A stretch of 64,000 nt of DNA from Paenibacillaceae bacterium (GTDB lineage Bacteria > Bacillota > Bacilli > Paenibacillales > NBRC-103111): positions 466,486-530,485 of the forward strand of contig JAQSYI010000001.1 in assembly GCA_029256185.1 (NCBI GenBank), given 5' to 3'. Position 1 is the first letter of the stretch; each line of letters begins with the position of its first letter. A program made the position numbers and the translations under genes. Below are positions 27,360-37,261 of this stretch, one piece after another. A model generated the notes under the pieces. The model saw only the letters and a program-made list of their open reading frames with translations. It was not told the DNA's origin and made no database searches.

Positions 27360-28364
27360 TTGGCCGGAGTCTCCCTAAGAGACTGCGAGGAAATAAGTAC
27401 CGCTAATTTGCCGCCAAAACTCCCAAGAACGTGGAGATTTTGTCATCAAAAGCGGGTACTAATTTCCTCGCAGCTGTGGCACGCCAACTCTTTTCATTAT
27501 ATGCTGATGCTGGCACCGGGAATTATTCTGACGATTATGTTCCATATTGTACCCTTGTATGGTGTCGCACTTGCCTTCAAGAACTTTAATCCTACTCTGG
27601 GCATCTGGAACTCCCCATGGGCCGGTCTGGAGCACTTTCGCTATATTTTCTACAATCCGCAGAGCAAGCAGATTCTGTTCAATACCGTTTACATCGCCGT
27701 GTTGAAGATTATTACCATGCAGATTATACCGGTTACCTTCGCTGTTTTGCTGAATGAACTGCGGAAAATATGGTTCAAAAGAACCGTTCAAACCATAGTC
27801 TATTTGCCCCATTTTCTCTCCTGGGTCGTTATCGCCGGTATTATGCGGGAGATGCTTTCCTTAGACGGCTTGATCAACAACGCTTTGGGGAACTTGTTCG
27901 GTATCGACCCCATCATGTTCCTTGGCAGCAATGACTGGTTTCGGTCCATCCTGATCAGCACGAATGTCTGGAAAGAGTTTGGCTTCTCTACGATTATTTA
28001 TCTGGCAGCACTTACCAGCATTAACCCAGCCTTATATGAGGCGGCAGCGATTGATGGCGCCAGCCGCTTCAGAAGAATCTGGCATATTGCGCTTCCCGGG
28101 GTTCGAATGACCTTTGTCCTGCTGGCAACCCTCAGTCTGGACGATATTCTCAATGCCGGATTTGACCAGATCTTCAACCTGTATAATGTGCTGGTTTATC
28201 AAACCGCCGATATTATTGACACCTATGTGTTTCGAGCCGGACTTGTCTCTTATCAGTATGAGGTGGCAACGGCCATCGGTTTGGCCAAATCGCTGTTCGG
28301 CTTTGTTCTGATCTCACTTACGTATTGGTTGGCTTACAAGCTGTTTAAATACCGGATTTGGTAA
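27360..28364 (+). CDS. ABC oligosaccharide importer permease, LplB type; start uncertain
   Basis: An LplB-type permease with six membrane segments, the EAA loop EAAAIDGASR (E227 counted from 27360) and C-terminus KLFKYRIW. Family similarity begins only around LWHANSFHYML (about 27472 on). The 37 codons before it are encoded by the hairpin element and look unlike a permease N-terminus. Candidate starts are TTG at 27360, TTG near 27407 or internal ATGs near 27502, and none has a convincing ribosome binding site. The element probably replaced the original start. It pairs with the permease at 28379. Confidence 0.85.
   Translation: MAGVSLRDCEEISTANLPPKLPRTWRFCHQKRVLISSQLWHANSFHYMLMLAPGIILTIMFHIVPLYGVALAFKNFNPTLGIWNSPWAGLEHFRYIFYNPQSKQILFNTVYIAVLKIITMQIIPVTFAVLLNELRKIWFKRTVQTIVYLPHFLSWVVIAGIMREMLSLDGLINNALGNLFGIDPIMFLGSNDWFRSILISTNVWKEFGFSTIIYLAALTSINPALYEAAAIDGASRFRRIWHIALPGVRMTFVLLATLSLDDILNAGFDQIFNLYNVLVYQTADIIDTYVFRAGLVSYQYEVATAIGLAKSLFGFVLISLTYWLAYKLFKYRIW
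27368..27474 (+). repeat. Nested hairpin element between binding-protein and permease genes
   Basis: A small stem (AGTCTC 27368-27373 with GAGACT 27379-27384) is followed by a long imperfect inverted repeat. The left arm 27383-27404 (CTGCGAGGAAATAAGTACC...) pairs with the right arm 27451-27473, and an inner stem forms between about 27414 and 27441 (CCAAAACTCC with GGAGATTTTG). The whole structure lies 12 bp after the binding-protein stop codon and over the start region of the next gene. It looks like an inserted REP-like palindromic element or an RNA-stabilising structure. Confidence 0.6.
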
Positions 28365-28378
28365 GGGGGTAATCCCGG

Positions 28379-29263
28379 ATGGTCAACGACCGCACATGGG
28401 GATCGCGCATATTTGATTACTGCTTATATTTCGGAATGGTGATTATCTCTTGTATTTCCGTAGCGCCATTGCTTCACACGATTGCCATTGCATTCAGCAA
28501 TGCTGCCCAGGCCAATGCAGGTATGGTTACTTTTTGGCCAAGAGGCTTTACTCTGGATGCCTTTGCTAAGGTAATGGAGGATAAGCAATTTTTTGTATCC
28601 ACCTGGGTTTCCATCAAACGGGTGGTGATCGGAGTTGCTCTCAGTGTGCTCAATTCCTTGTTGATGGCCTTTCCCTTATCAAGAGAGGTGGAGGATTTCA
28701 AGGGCCGGAATATTGTCATGTGGTTTATGATTTTCGTCATGCTGTTTAATGGCGGACTCATTCCCACCTACCTGGCCATTACCTCCTATGGGCTTGCTAA
28801 CAACTTCTGGGTGCTGATCCTTCCCGGCTTGGGCAATGTGTTCAACTGCATTCTGGTGATGAACTTTATCCGGAATCTGCCGAAGGAGTTAAACGATTGC
28901 TCGGAGATGGACGGTGCAGGACCCTGGACCAAATTAGTTTATGTCTATGCTCCCATGTGTCTTCCTGTATTGGCGACGATTACGCTGTTCCGGATTGTTG
29001 CGGTCTGGAACGAATACTTCCAGGCGATGATTTACATTACGGATAGGAATATTCTGCCTTTGCAAACCTACTTGCAGCAGATGGTGGTTGAAATTGATCC
29101 TACCACCCATACCACCGAGGAAATGGCTGCTCTTTCAGATCTGACTGGTGTGACCTTGCCATCAGCCAAGCTGGTGTTATCGATAATACCCATTATCCTT
29201 ATCTACCCCCTCTTGCAGGGCTACTTCATCTCAGGCATCACGGTTGGTTCGGTCAAGGAATAA
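28379..29263 (+). CDS. ABC oligosaccharide importer permease, LplC/YtcP type
   Basis: A 294-residue permease starting 14 bp after its partner, with AGGGGG upstream of the ATG. It has six membrane segments; the EAA loop is degenerate (NDCSEMDGAG, lacking the EAA triplet). The C-terminus GYFISGITVGSVKE is typical. A loop near residues 245-260 (EIDPTTHTTEEM) is longer than in its relatives here. It forms the channel with the permease encoded at 27360. Confidence 0.92.
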   Translation: MVNDRTWGSRIFDYCLYFGMVIISCISVAPLLHTIAIAFSNAAQANAGMVTFWPRGFTLDAFAKVMEDKQFFVSTWVSIKRVVIGVALSVLNSLLMAFPLSREVEDFKGRNIVMWFMIFVMLFNGGLIPTYLAITSYGLANNFWVLILPGLGNVFNCILVMNFIRNLPKELNDCSEMDGAGPWTKLVYVYAPMCLPVLATITLFRIVAVWNEYFQAMIYITDRNILPLQTYLQQMVVEIDPTTHTTEEMAALSDLTGVTLPSAKLVLSIIPIILIYPLLQGYFISGITVGSVKE

Positions 29264-29287
29264 ATTTTTTTGGAAGGAGACTGGTTT

Positions 29288-32200
29288 ATGTACTGCAGGA
29301 AACAGTTGGTCATGTTGCTGCTTTTGGTCTTCTCTTTCACGACAATGCTCCCCGTTGCTTATGCCGGGGAGAGTTTTCGCGTGGGAGAAGAGAAAGTGGA
29401 AATTCAGGAGGCGGCGTATAACAGTCAAACCCAAATTGTAAGCGGAAACATTGTAAATTTTGGATCAACCCCCCTTCAGGCAGTCTTACTGGCTGTTTTG
29501 TATGACCGCTCGGGGCAAATGGTGGAGATGTCAACGGAAACCTTCGAGCTAAACGGAACGGCCCCCCATTTTTTTAGCTTGTCTTTTACAGTTGAGCCCG
29601 ATCCTAATCTTCATGTTATTAAGCTGCTGGTCTGGGATAATCTCCAGTCCCGGCAGCCTCTGTCAGCTGTCAAGGAGGTTAATCCTTATGAACGGACAGA
29701 GACATCGGAAGCGAAGCTCAATCCGTATCTCATGTTCGTGGGCAAGGTCGTCAGAAGCTTTACCGACTCTGAGGCAGATGCGAAAGCAGTCACGGTAAAC
29801 GTATCCCAATACATTGATCTGGAAGCCAAGACTATTAACAGTGTAACGGGAGAATTGAACTGGAATTATGGAATCGGCATCAACCGCCTCAATACGGCAG
29901 TTGGACAAGCGGCTACCGGTGTGCTGAATGCCACGCCTGCTATTGATCTGCAGAATGTGAGCATTGAATCCGGAAATGAATTTGGTACTATCGCTGTGAT
30001 TTCACTGGACGGCGCTCCTATTGCCACCTCCAGGAAGCTGCTGATTCAGGCCTTTACCGAAAATTACCCCTATGGCTTCCGCTCTGAGGATCAGGCTGAC
30101 GGCACCAAGAAGATCACCGCCATGGGCGGAGCTCCCATGAATGTGCGCAATATGGACGCCAGAGTTACGCTGAAGGAGATTGCCGATGTAAGCAAGGTAT
30201 ATGCTCTGGATGTCAACGGCTATGTGCGGGAGGAAATTGCCGGAACAGCCTCCGGCGGCAGCTATACTATTCAGCTTCCTGCCGATACGCTGTACACCCT
30301 TGTAGAACGGGACGGCATTCCGGACCCTTACGTGCATGAGGAAGTACCTGTGAAGGAGCCTATGTATGTATGGTGGGAAGGGGAGGACACGGTTGTCCGC
30401 GAGAACTTCCCGGCAACCTCCGAGTTTGATGCCGATACGTTTCCCAGTAATCGCCACTTGCTGTCGGGCGAGGATTGGCTTGCCTTTGGGCAGCAGCAGA
30501 TTGTTGAAGGGGCCGAGCCTTATGCCAAATACGCCATCAATGTTCCCGAGGACGGGGAATATTCCTTCTTCATCCGGAAATTCTGGAAGCACGGTCCATT
30601 CCAATGGAGATTTGATGAGGGGGAATGGAGGGATCTGGGTGATCCGGTGCTGCTGGATTCAGTTGCCATCAGGCAATATTTATCCGCTAACTGGATTGCA
30701 CAGGACAATGTGGTACTGACGGCAGGCGTCCATACCTTCGAGATCAAGCTGACGATGGAGCCAGACAAACGCACAGCCTCCGCAATTGATGCCTTCCTCC
30801 TTACCAAGGATGCCTTCGTACCCAGCAGCTTAATGCGTCCCGGAGAAAAACTGGGCTATGCAGATCCGAATTTCTGGGCCTTCGAACCGGATGTGGTGGA
30901 TTGGAGCTCGGAGAGACGCAGCTATATTGACATGAGCTGGATGAATGAGGAGAGCGCGGGCCAATCCGGCTATGTACGCCGCGATGGGGAGCGGATGGTT
31001 CTGGGAGACGGCCGGGAGGTCCGCTTTTGGGCGGTAAACGGAGGGCTTGATACCATTAACATGAATCCGTCCCAGTTGGACAGCTATGCCCGGAAATTGG
31101 CCAAATACGGTGTCAATATGTTCAGACTTCACGGCATGGTATTTGATGACAACGGCAATATTCCAGATGATAGACTGGACCGGCTCCATTACATGGTATC
31201 TACTTTCAAGAAGTATGGGATCTATACCAATATAAGCCATTATTTCGTACTTTGGTCAGATATGACCAAATCCGAATGGTACAATGATGAGTCGGGAACA
31301 GAATTTTCAGATGCGTATAAGCAGCCTTTTGGTTTGTTGCTGTTCAGCGAGCAACAGCAACAGATGTATAAACAGGGAGTAAGCCGTATGCTGACTACAC
31401 CCAATCCGTATGAGAATGACATTCCTCTTGCTCAGGAACCGGCCATCGTCAATATCGAAATTCAGAACGAGGACAGCTTTCTGTTCCATACCTTCAACCC
31501 TTCCCGCTATCCCGCCAAGGTGCTCAAGGAGTTGTATGGTAAATTTGGTCAGTGGCTGGTCAAGGAGTATGGCTCCATTGACGCCGCATATGATGCTTGG
31601 GGTATTGCCGCCAAAACCTGGACAGATGATCAGGAGCAGCTGATGATGCAGGTTGAAGGAATCGGCTCATTGGCGGGAGCTACCGGCACGGATAGCACGG
31701 CATTGCGACGCCGGGACACTTTCCGGTTCCTGGTGGAACTAAGTCAGGACTTCTACTCCGAGATGATTCGCTTTGTTCGGGAGGATATCGGCTACGGAGG
31801 GTTAACTAGCGCCAGTAACTGGATTACCGCCAGTCCGCAGAAGATGGAGGCATTGGAACGATACACCTATGAGCCTGCAAACTGGATCGACCGTCATGCC
31901 TACTATGATGCTGGCCATAAGGGGGCTACAACCTATAGCGTTACGACGGGAGATACCTACAAGCCCGTTTCCGCTGTACAGAATCCGGACAAACTGCCGG
32001 TGAAGTTCATTCACAATGAGGATCATCCCTCGATGATTTCAGAGATCACCTGGACCAATCCCACTCCTTACACGGCGGAAGGCATGTTCTTCCTGTCGGC
32101 TTACAGCGCTCTGCAGGGGATAGACGGTGTTGTCCTCTTTGCTTCCAGCGCCAACTGGGACACCAATGTGCAGAAATGGCCGGTTTCCACTCCGGGCATG

Positions 32201-32356
32201 CTGGGGCAATCACCGGCTTTCGCCTGGCTGTACCGCAGCGGCGCCATTGCCGAAGCCCATTCTGTGGCTCATGAAGAATTGTCCCTGGATTCTCTATTTG
32301 AACTGAAGGGATCCAGGATTTATGAAGGGCTCAATATAGATGATTATCGCAAATAA
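29288..32356 (+). CDS. Secreted clan GH-A-like glycoside hydrolase with CBM35-like module
   Basis: A 1022-residue exported protein. The signal peptide ends near AYAGE (about 26). The N-terminal 340 residues are beta-rich and unassigned. At about 355-490 lies a CBM35-like segment (VWWEGEDTV to IDAFLLTKD). A TIM-barrel region follows, with FWAVNGG, NMFRLHGM, IEIQNEDS (candidate acid/base E728) and MISEITW (candidate nucleophile E919), the spacing expected of clan GH-A retaining enzymes. I cannot name the family. It ends soon after the barrel (YEGLNIDDYRK); relatives often carry a further beta domain, so C-terminal shortening is possible. A TTG at 29270 is in frame, but GGAAGGAG points to the ATG at 29288. 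It is cotranscribed with the importer. Confidence 0.75.
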   Translation: MYCRKQLVMLLLLVFSFTTMLPVAYAGESFRVGEEKVEIQEAAYNSQTQIVSGNIVNFGSTPLQAVLLAVLYDRSGQMVEMSTETFELNGTAPHFFSLSFTVEPDPNLHVIKLLVWDNLQSRQPLSAVKEVNPYERTETSEAKLNPYLMFVGKVVRSFTDSEADAKAVTVNVSQYIDLEAKTINSVTGELNWNYGIGINRLNTAVGQAATGVLNATPAIDLQNVSIESGNEFGTIAVISLDGAPIATSRKLLIQAFTENYPYGFRSEDQADGTKKITAMGGAPMNVRNMDARVTLKEIADVSKVYALDVNGYVREEIAGTASGGSYTIQLPADTLYTLVERDGIPDPYVHEEVPVKEPMYVWWEGEDTVVRENFPATSEFDADTFPSNRHLLSGEDWLAFGQQQIVEGAEPYAKYAINVPEDGEYSFFIRKFWKHGPFQWRFDEGEWRDLGDPVLLDSVAIRQYLSANWIAQDNVVLTAGVHTFEIKLTMEPDKRTASAIDAFLLTKDAFVPSSLMRPGEKLGYADPNFWAFEPDVVDWSSERRSYIDMSWMNEESAGQSGYVRRDGERMVLGDGREVRFWAVNGGLDTINMNPSQLDSYARKLAKYGVNMFRLHGMVFDDNGNIPDDRLDRLHYMVSTFKKYGIYTNISHYFVLWSDMTKSEWYNDESGTEFSDAYKQPFGLLLFSEQQQQMYKQGVSRMLTTPNPYENDIPLAQEPAIVNIEIQNEDSFLFHTFNPSRYPAKVLKELYGKFGQWLVKEYGSIDAAYDAWGIAAKTWTDDQEQLMMQVEGIGSLAGATGTDSTALRRRDTFRFLVELSQDFYSEMIRFVREDIGYGGLTSASNWITASPQKMEALERYTYEPANWIDRHAYYDAGHKGATTYSVTTGDTYKPVSAVQNPDKLPVKFIHNEDHPSMISEITWTNPTPYTAEGMFFLSAYSALQGIDGVVLFASSANWDTNVQKWPVSTPGMLGQSPAFAWLYRSGAIAEAHSVAHEELSLDSLFELKGSRIYEGLNIDDYRK

Positions 32357-32369
32357 AGGAGGAATCCAT

Positions 32370-35300
32370 ATGTCCAAAAGGTGGATGAAGCGCTTTCTGC
32401 TCTCATTATGTGTGGCGGCTCTTGCTGTTCCTTCATTCTCGGCTTCTGCTGCGGCGGGAGAGGAGGCTGCAGACGAACAGCCCCTCAGCACGGCAATCGT
32501 GGAGACGGCGGAGCCTGGAGTTCTTCTGGCCCAGGACTCCTTCGCTTCCCTGCCGGGAGCGCTGCATGGCTCCGGCGGAGGATTAGGCTGGAAGCAGCCG
32601 TGGATTACGCAGAACAATGATACTACTGTACCGGGCTTTGCCATTGCCGATACCAATCCGCTGACCTATCCCGGCGTTTTCACCGGAGGCAATTATGCCG
32701 CTATAGGACGTGCCTATTTGAAAGCATATCGTCCGCTGGACAATTCCGCCAGCGGCCCCTTTGCCCCCTACCTCACTGAGATCAATTATGTGGGCAAGCA
32801 CGGCACCACCCTCTGGTTCAGCGCCCTGATCCGGAAGGAAGTCAACAACAATGAGCCGATTTCCTTCGGAAATGACTGGTCGACGCGGCGGCTGCATTTC
32901 GGCTACACCGGCACCGGCTCCAATGACGCCAACGGATTACGCTACTGGTCGATGAATCTGGATGGGCAGGATTATCGCAGTAATGTGCAGGTGACCCCAG
33001 GACAGACGGCTCTCTTGGTGGGCAAGGTGGAATATGGCCCGGAGACCACCGTCAGTCTCTATGTCAATCCGGACTTAAGCGGCGGTGTGCCGGAGAGTCC
33101 CAGTGTAACGGGCGTCACCTACAGCAATTTGGCCTTTCGCTACATGGTATTGGGCACCAGCAACAGCACTGGCCAGGGAGCTATCGACGAGCTGAAAATC
33201 GGCACTGGCTTCCATGCTGTAACCTCGCATAGCTATGACTCCATCCTTCCATCCCCGCCCACTAGAATCGAAGCGGTGAAGGTGCGGCAGCAATCTGTCA
33301 GCCTTGTCTGGAGCGGAGCCGCGGACAATGTGGGAGTGACAGGGTACAACGTATATGTGGACGGAGCGCTGGCGACAACGACACAGGAGGCCGGGGCAGT
33401 AATTACAGGCTTGCAGCACTCTACAACGTATGCCTTTACCGTTCGTTCCTTTGATGCCCAGGGCAATGAATCGGCCGAGAGCTCATCGTTTATCGTGACT
33501 ACTGGCAGTCCGCCTGATCCGGGAGTTATTCTGGCCCAGGACTCCTTCGCCGGTGAGCCGGGAGTGCTGCATGGGGCCAGCGGGGGCTTGGGCTGGAAGC
33601 AGCCGTGGATCACGCAGAACAATGATGCCACTGTACCCGGCTATGCCATTGCCGGGACCAATCCCCTGAGCTATCCCGGCGTCCTCACCGGGGGCAACTA
33701 TGCTGTCGGAGGACGTGTCTATCTGACCGCATACCGTCCGGTGGACATTGCCGCGAGCGGTCCCTTTGCTCCTTACCTTACCGAGAACAATTATGTGGGC
33801 AAGCACGGCACCACTCTCTGGTTCAGCGCTCTGATCCGGAAGGAAGTGAACAACAATGAGCCGGTTTTCTTCGGGAACGACTGGACTTCGCGCCGGCTGC
33901 AGCTGGGTTACACCGGCGCCGGCTCCAACGATGCCAACGGATTACGCTACTGGTCCATGAATCTGGACGGGCAAATCTATCGCAGCGATGTGCAGATGAC
34001 CGCAGGACAGACGGCTCTCTTGGTGGGCAAGGTGGAATATGGCCCGGAGACCACCGTCAGCCTCTATGTCAACCCGGATTTGAGCGGCGGCTTGCCGGAG
34101 AGTCCCAGTGTAACAGCCTCCACCTACAGCAGTCTGTCCTTTCGCAACATGGTATTCCTCGGGGGCAACAACACCGGCCAGGGAGCCATGGACGAGCTGA
34201 AAATCGGCACCGGCTTCCATTCCGTAACCTCCGGCGGGTATGATGCTGTTCCTCCTTCCCCGCCCACTAGAATCGAAGCGGTGAAGGTGCGGCAGGAATC
34301 CGCCATTCTGGTCTGGAGCGGGGCCACGGACAATGTGGGAGTAACAGGGTACAAAGTGTTTGTGGATGGGACACTGGCGGCTACGATAGAAGAGGCAAAA
34401 GCAGAGCTTGCCGGCCTGGAGCCACTCACTGCGTATACCATCACTATCCGCGCCCATGACGCCCAGGGCAATGAATCACAGGAGAGCGCCCCGTTTCCTC
34501 TGACCACTGCCGGACCGCCGGAGCCTCTTGAGCCCGGAGCGATTTTGGCCATGGAGCCTTTTGATGCTGACCTGGGAACACTTCATGGAGCAGCCGGGGG
34601 TTTAGGCTGGAGCGCCCCATGGATCGTCCAGAACAACAGCACCACAATCCCGGGCTTCAGTATTGACAATGTGTCGCCGCTAACCTATCCCGGCATCGAG
34701 ACGGACGGGAACTATGCCTCGGGAGGAACGGGATACCTTGCAGCCTATCGGCAACTGGACAGAGCATCCGATCTGATTGCTCCTTATTTGAACACCGCCA
34801 AGTCAATCGGCAAGCATGGCGCCACCCTTTGGTTCAGCGCTTTGATGAGAAAAGAGAAGGCCAACAATACCAGCATTTATTTCGGCAGCGAGTGGTCCTC
34901 CCGCCGCTTGCGCTTCGGCTACCCCGGCACGGCGGCCAATGTTGACGGGGTCCGCTACTGGACCCTCACTTTGGATGGCCAGAATTACCTCAGCGATGTG
35001 CCTATCGTGGCTGGAGAAACCGCTTTGCTGGTAGGCAAGGTGGAATTCGGACCCACCTCCACGGTCAGCATGTATGTGAACCCTGACTTAAGCCAGGGTT
35101 TGCCGGAAGAGCCCAATGTTGTTGCCGCAACAACCAGTGATCTTTCCTTTAAGAGCGTAGTATTTTATGGAGGAAATCCCCATAGCGAATCGTCTCTGGA
35201 TGAAATACGAATCGGTACAACCTTCCATTCCGTAACCCAGGGAGAAATGGACTATATACCGCCTTCCCCTCCTGCTCAAATTGAGGTGTTGGAGCAGACG

Positions 35301-37127
35301 GGAGAATCCATTGTTCTGGAATGGAGCGGCGCCGCAGACAATGTGGGGGTGCAGGGCTACAGGGTTTATTACCTGGGAGAACTGATGGCTGTAACAGAGG
35401 ATACCTCTGTGAGAGTTGCCAAATTACTTCCGGTCACGACCTATAATTTCACCATCCGGGCTTACGACTATCAAGGCAATGAATCGCTGGACAGCTCATT
35501 TGTCACCGCATCAACGGTGGAACCGGCGGATTTTAACCGCTATAACTTTGAGAACGGGCAATTGCATGGCTTTAAGGCCATAAGTGGGGATGTCCAGCTT
35601 GAATTGGACACCGGCTTCTCTTATAAAGGGGATGCATCCATGAAGGTCACAGCCAGTGCAGGAACGATGGGAGTGGCGATTGATAACCCCGACCCCATGT
35701 TCCGCAACGGGCAGACGGTCAGCTTCCGGGTTTATGTCCCGACAGATACGCAGTTGGAGGCCATCCAGCCGTTTATTTTCGGAACAGGCTGGAGCTGGAA
35801 CGGGCAGTATGTGGAAATTGGAAATTTAATTCCAGGGGAATGGAATACCATTGCCATCAGCTTTGCCAATGGGGATTCGCCGAGCCCGAGACTGGGGATG
35901 AATATTTTCGCTTCCGGCCAATCGGAGTTTTGGGTGGACAGCATTACGTATTCAGGCTATTCGGACCCGGATACGGTACCTCCCACAATACCCGGAAACC
36001 TGAGGCTGACCTCCAATACCGATCATATGGCAGCGTTGTCCTGGAATCCTTCAACAGACGATGTTGGTGTGACCGCATATGAAATTTATAAGAATGGAGA
36101 GCTTTATACTATCATCTCCAGCAGTCAAACCTCGGGCAGAATCATGGAGCTTGCGCCTTCCACGGCTTATACCTTTACGGTAAAAGCACGTGATGGCGCA
36201 GGCAATGTATCGGAGAGCAGCAATCCGGTTTTCCTTGTCACCGACTCCCCCCATGCAAGGCTTGTGGGCGAGGCTTTCGGGTCCTATACCCAGGGATACC
36301 TGGGCATTGATCTGGGGGAAAACGAATTCAAGCGGCTGACCAAGCTGCGCTTCTACGTAAACAATCCGGCAACAGCGGCAGGAGGGAAATTTCAGGCCTC
36401 GCTTCAGCAGGATGAGGGTTATTCCACTATCTATTCGGTCCGCTCCGGCATCACACAAGGCTGGAATGAAATCAGAATTGATGATGTGAGGGGCTTCCGC
36501 TATTTCAGATATTTGGCAGCGGCTCCCAACGCCGGCGCTTTTGTGTCCGAGATCGAGTATTACGGGGCTGACGGGGATATTGAACCGCCCTCCGCTCCCG
36601 CGGCCCTTCAGGTTGCCGGAGTGTCTGAAACGGCCGTGAGCTTATCCTGGACCGCCGCTGCGGACAATTTCGGCATTAAGCGCTATCTGATATATGTCAA
36701 CAATATGCAAGCCGGCGAATCGACGGAACCCGCCTTCACCGTCACCGGGCTGAATCCGAATGAAACGTATGCCTTTACCGTTCAGGCAGTGGATCTGGCA
36801 GAGCTTGTGTCTGTACACAGTCAGCCGGCAACGGCAGTGACGAATAAGGCGGCTCTTACTCTGAGCGCTGTTTATCATGAGGAGCAGGGCAGGATTGTGG
36901 TCGAGGGCGCAGTATCATCGGGAGATGGACGGCAGGTATCCCTTGTCATTACGGACGCGAACGAAGTAATCCAATATGCCGGGCAGATTCGAAGCGGCTA
37001 TAACGGAAGCTTTCTTCTATCGGTCCCGATCCAGTTGACAGCAGCCGGTCCTCTTCAGACAGCGGTTAGCAGCCTGGGAGCGGATGGAGCACAGGTACTC
37101 ATTGCGCTTCCCTCCGGACAGGATTAG
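32370..37127 (+). CDS. Large secreted glycan-binding protein: three LamG-like/FN3 repeats plus CBM and FN3
   Basis: A 1585-residue exported protein (AAAGGAGG 8 nt before the ATG; signal peptide ending near ASAAAG). Three units of about 335 residues each hold a concanavalin/LamG-like domain (motifs GLGW, KHGTTLWFSAL, LVGKVE, YVNPDLS) and a fibronectin type III domain (PSPPTRIEA, WSGA..NVGV.GY). LamG-like parts are at about 51-289, 386-627 and 724-960. A CBM-like beta domain follows at about 1056-1197, then FN3, a beta domain near 1294-1402, FN3, and a C-terminal beta domain. No catalytic domain, SLH or LPXTG anchor is visible. It probably binds the polysaccharide outside the cell, supporting the hydrolase encoded just upstream. 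Confidence 0.8.
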   Translation: MSKRWMKRFLLSLCVAALAVPSFSASAAAGEEAADEQPLSTAIVETAEPGVLLAQDSFASLPGALHGSGGGLGWKQPWITQNNDTTVPGFAIADTNPLTYPGVFTGGNYAAIGRAYLKAYRPLDNSASGPFAPYLTEINYVGKHGTTLWFSALIRKEVNNNEPISFGNDWSTRRLHFGYTGTGSNDANGLRYWSMNLDGQDYRSNVQVTPGQTALLVGKVEYGPETTVSLYVNPDLSGGVPESPSVTGVTYSNLAFRYMVLGTSNSTGQGAIDELKIGTGFHAVTSHSYDSILPSPPTRIEAVKVRQQSVSLVWSGAADNVGVTGYNVYVDGALATTTQEAGAVITGLQHSTTYAFTVRSFDAQGNESAESSSFIVTTGSPPDPGVILAQDSFAGEPGVLHGASGGLGWKQPWITQNNDATVPGYAIAGTNPLSYPGVLTGGNYAVGGRVYLTAYRPVDIAASGPFAPYLTENNYVGKHGTTLWFSALIRKEVNNNEPVFFGNDWTSRRLQLGYTGAGSNDANGLRYWSMNLDGQIYRSDVQMTAGQTALLVGKVEYGPETTVSLYVNPDLSGGLPESPSVTASTYSSLSFRNMVFLGGNNTGQGAMDELKIGTGFHSVTSGGYDAVPPSPPTRIEAVKVRQESAILVWSGATDNVGVTGYKVFVDGTLAATIEEAKAELAGLEPLTAYTITIRAHDAQGNESQESAPFPLTTAGPPEPLEPGAILAMEPFDADLGTLHGAAGGLGWSAPWIVQNNSTTIPGFSIDNVSPLTYPGIETDGNYASGGTGYLAAYRQLDRASDLIAPYLNTAKSIGKHGATLWFSALMRKEKANNTSIYFGSEWSSRRLRFGYPGTAANVDGVRYWTLTLDGQNYLSDVPIVAGETALLVGKVEFGPTSTVSMYVNPDLSQGLPEEPNVVAATTSDLSFKSVVFYGGNPHSESSLDEIRIGTTFHSVTQGEMDYIPPSPPAQIEVLEQTGESIVLEWSGAADNVGVQGYRVYYLGELMAVTEDTSVRVAKLLPVTTYNFTIRAYDYQGNESLDSSFVTASTVEPADFNRYNFENGQLHGFKAISGDVQLELDTGFSYKGDASMKVTASAGTMGVAIDNPDPMFRNGQTVSFRVYVPTDTQLEAIQPFIFGTGWSWNGQYVEIGNLIPGEWNTIAISFANGDSPSPRLGMNIFASGQSEFWVDSITYSGYSDPDTVPPTIPGNLRLTSNTDHMAALSWNPSTDDVGVTAYEIYKNGELYTIISSSQTSGRIMELAPSTAYTFTVKARDGAGNVSESSNPVFLVTDSPHARLVGEAFGSYTQGYLGIDLGENEFKRLTKLRFYVNNPATAAGGKFQASLQQDEGYSTIYSVRSGITQGWNEIRIDDVRGFRYFRYLAAAPNAGAFVSEIEYYGADGDIEPPSAPAALQVAGVSETAVSLSWTAAADNFGIKRYLIYVNNMQAGESTEPAFTVTGLNPNETYAFTVQAVDLAELVSVHSQPATAVTNKAALTLSAVYHEEQGRIVVEGAVSSGDGRQVSLVITDANEVIQYAGQIRSGYNGSFLLSVPIQLTAAGPLQTAVSSLGADGAQVLIALPSGQD
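32517..35530 (+). repeat. Three tandem ~1-kb coding repeats
   Basis: The repeat unit begins with CTGGCCCAGGACTCC-like sequence at 32526, 33531 and (diverged) 34545, giving periods of 1005 and 1014 bp. Units 1 and 2 are nearly identical over long stretches (for example around 32998-33060 and 34003-34065), while unit 3 shares mainly protein-level similarity. This indicates an old triplication and a recent duplication or gene conversion between units 1 and 2. Confidence 0.85.
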
Positions 37128-37182
37128 CAAGATGAACGGGCAATAAGTTCCGCTGCCCCCGGAAACGACTGAATGAAAAGGG

Positions 37183-37209
37183 AAAGAGCCGTCCGAAGGA
37201 CGGCTCTTT
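37183..37209. terminator. Intrinsic terminator between convergent genes
   Basis: A 12-bp perfect stem (AAAGAGCCGTCC and complement) with a GAA loop, flanked by A-rich sequence on the left and TTTA on the right, so it can act in both directions. It lies between the stop at 37127 and the minus-strand gene ending at 37262. Confidence 0.85.
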
Positions 37210-37261
37210 ACTCGTAGTGTGCCAACCTCATGCAAGTACAAGGTTTGGTCCAACCAGTATG

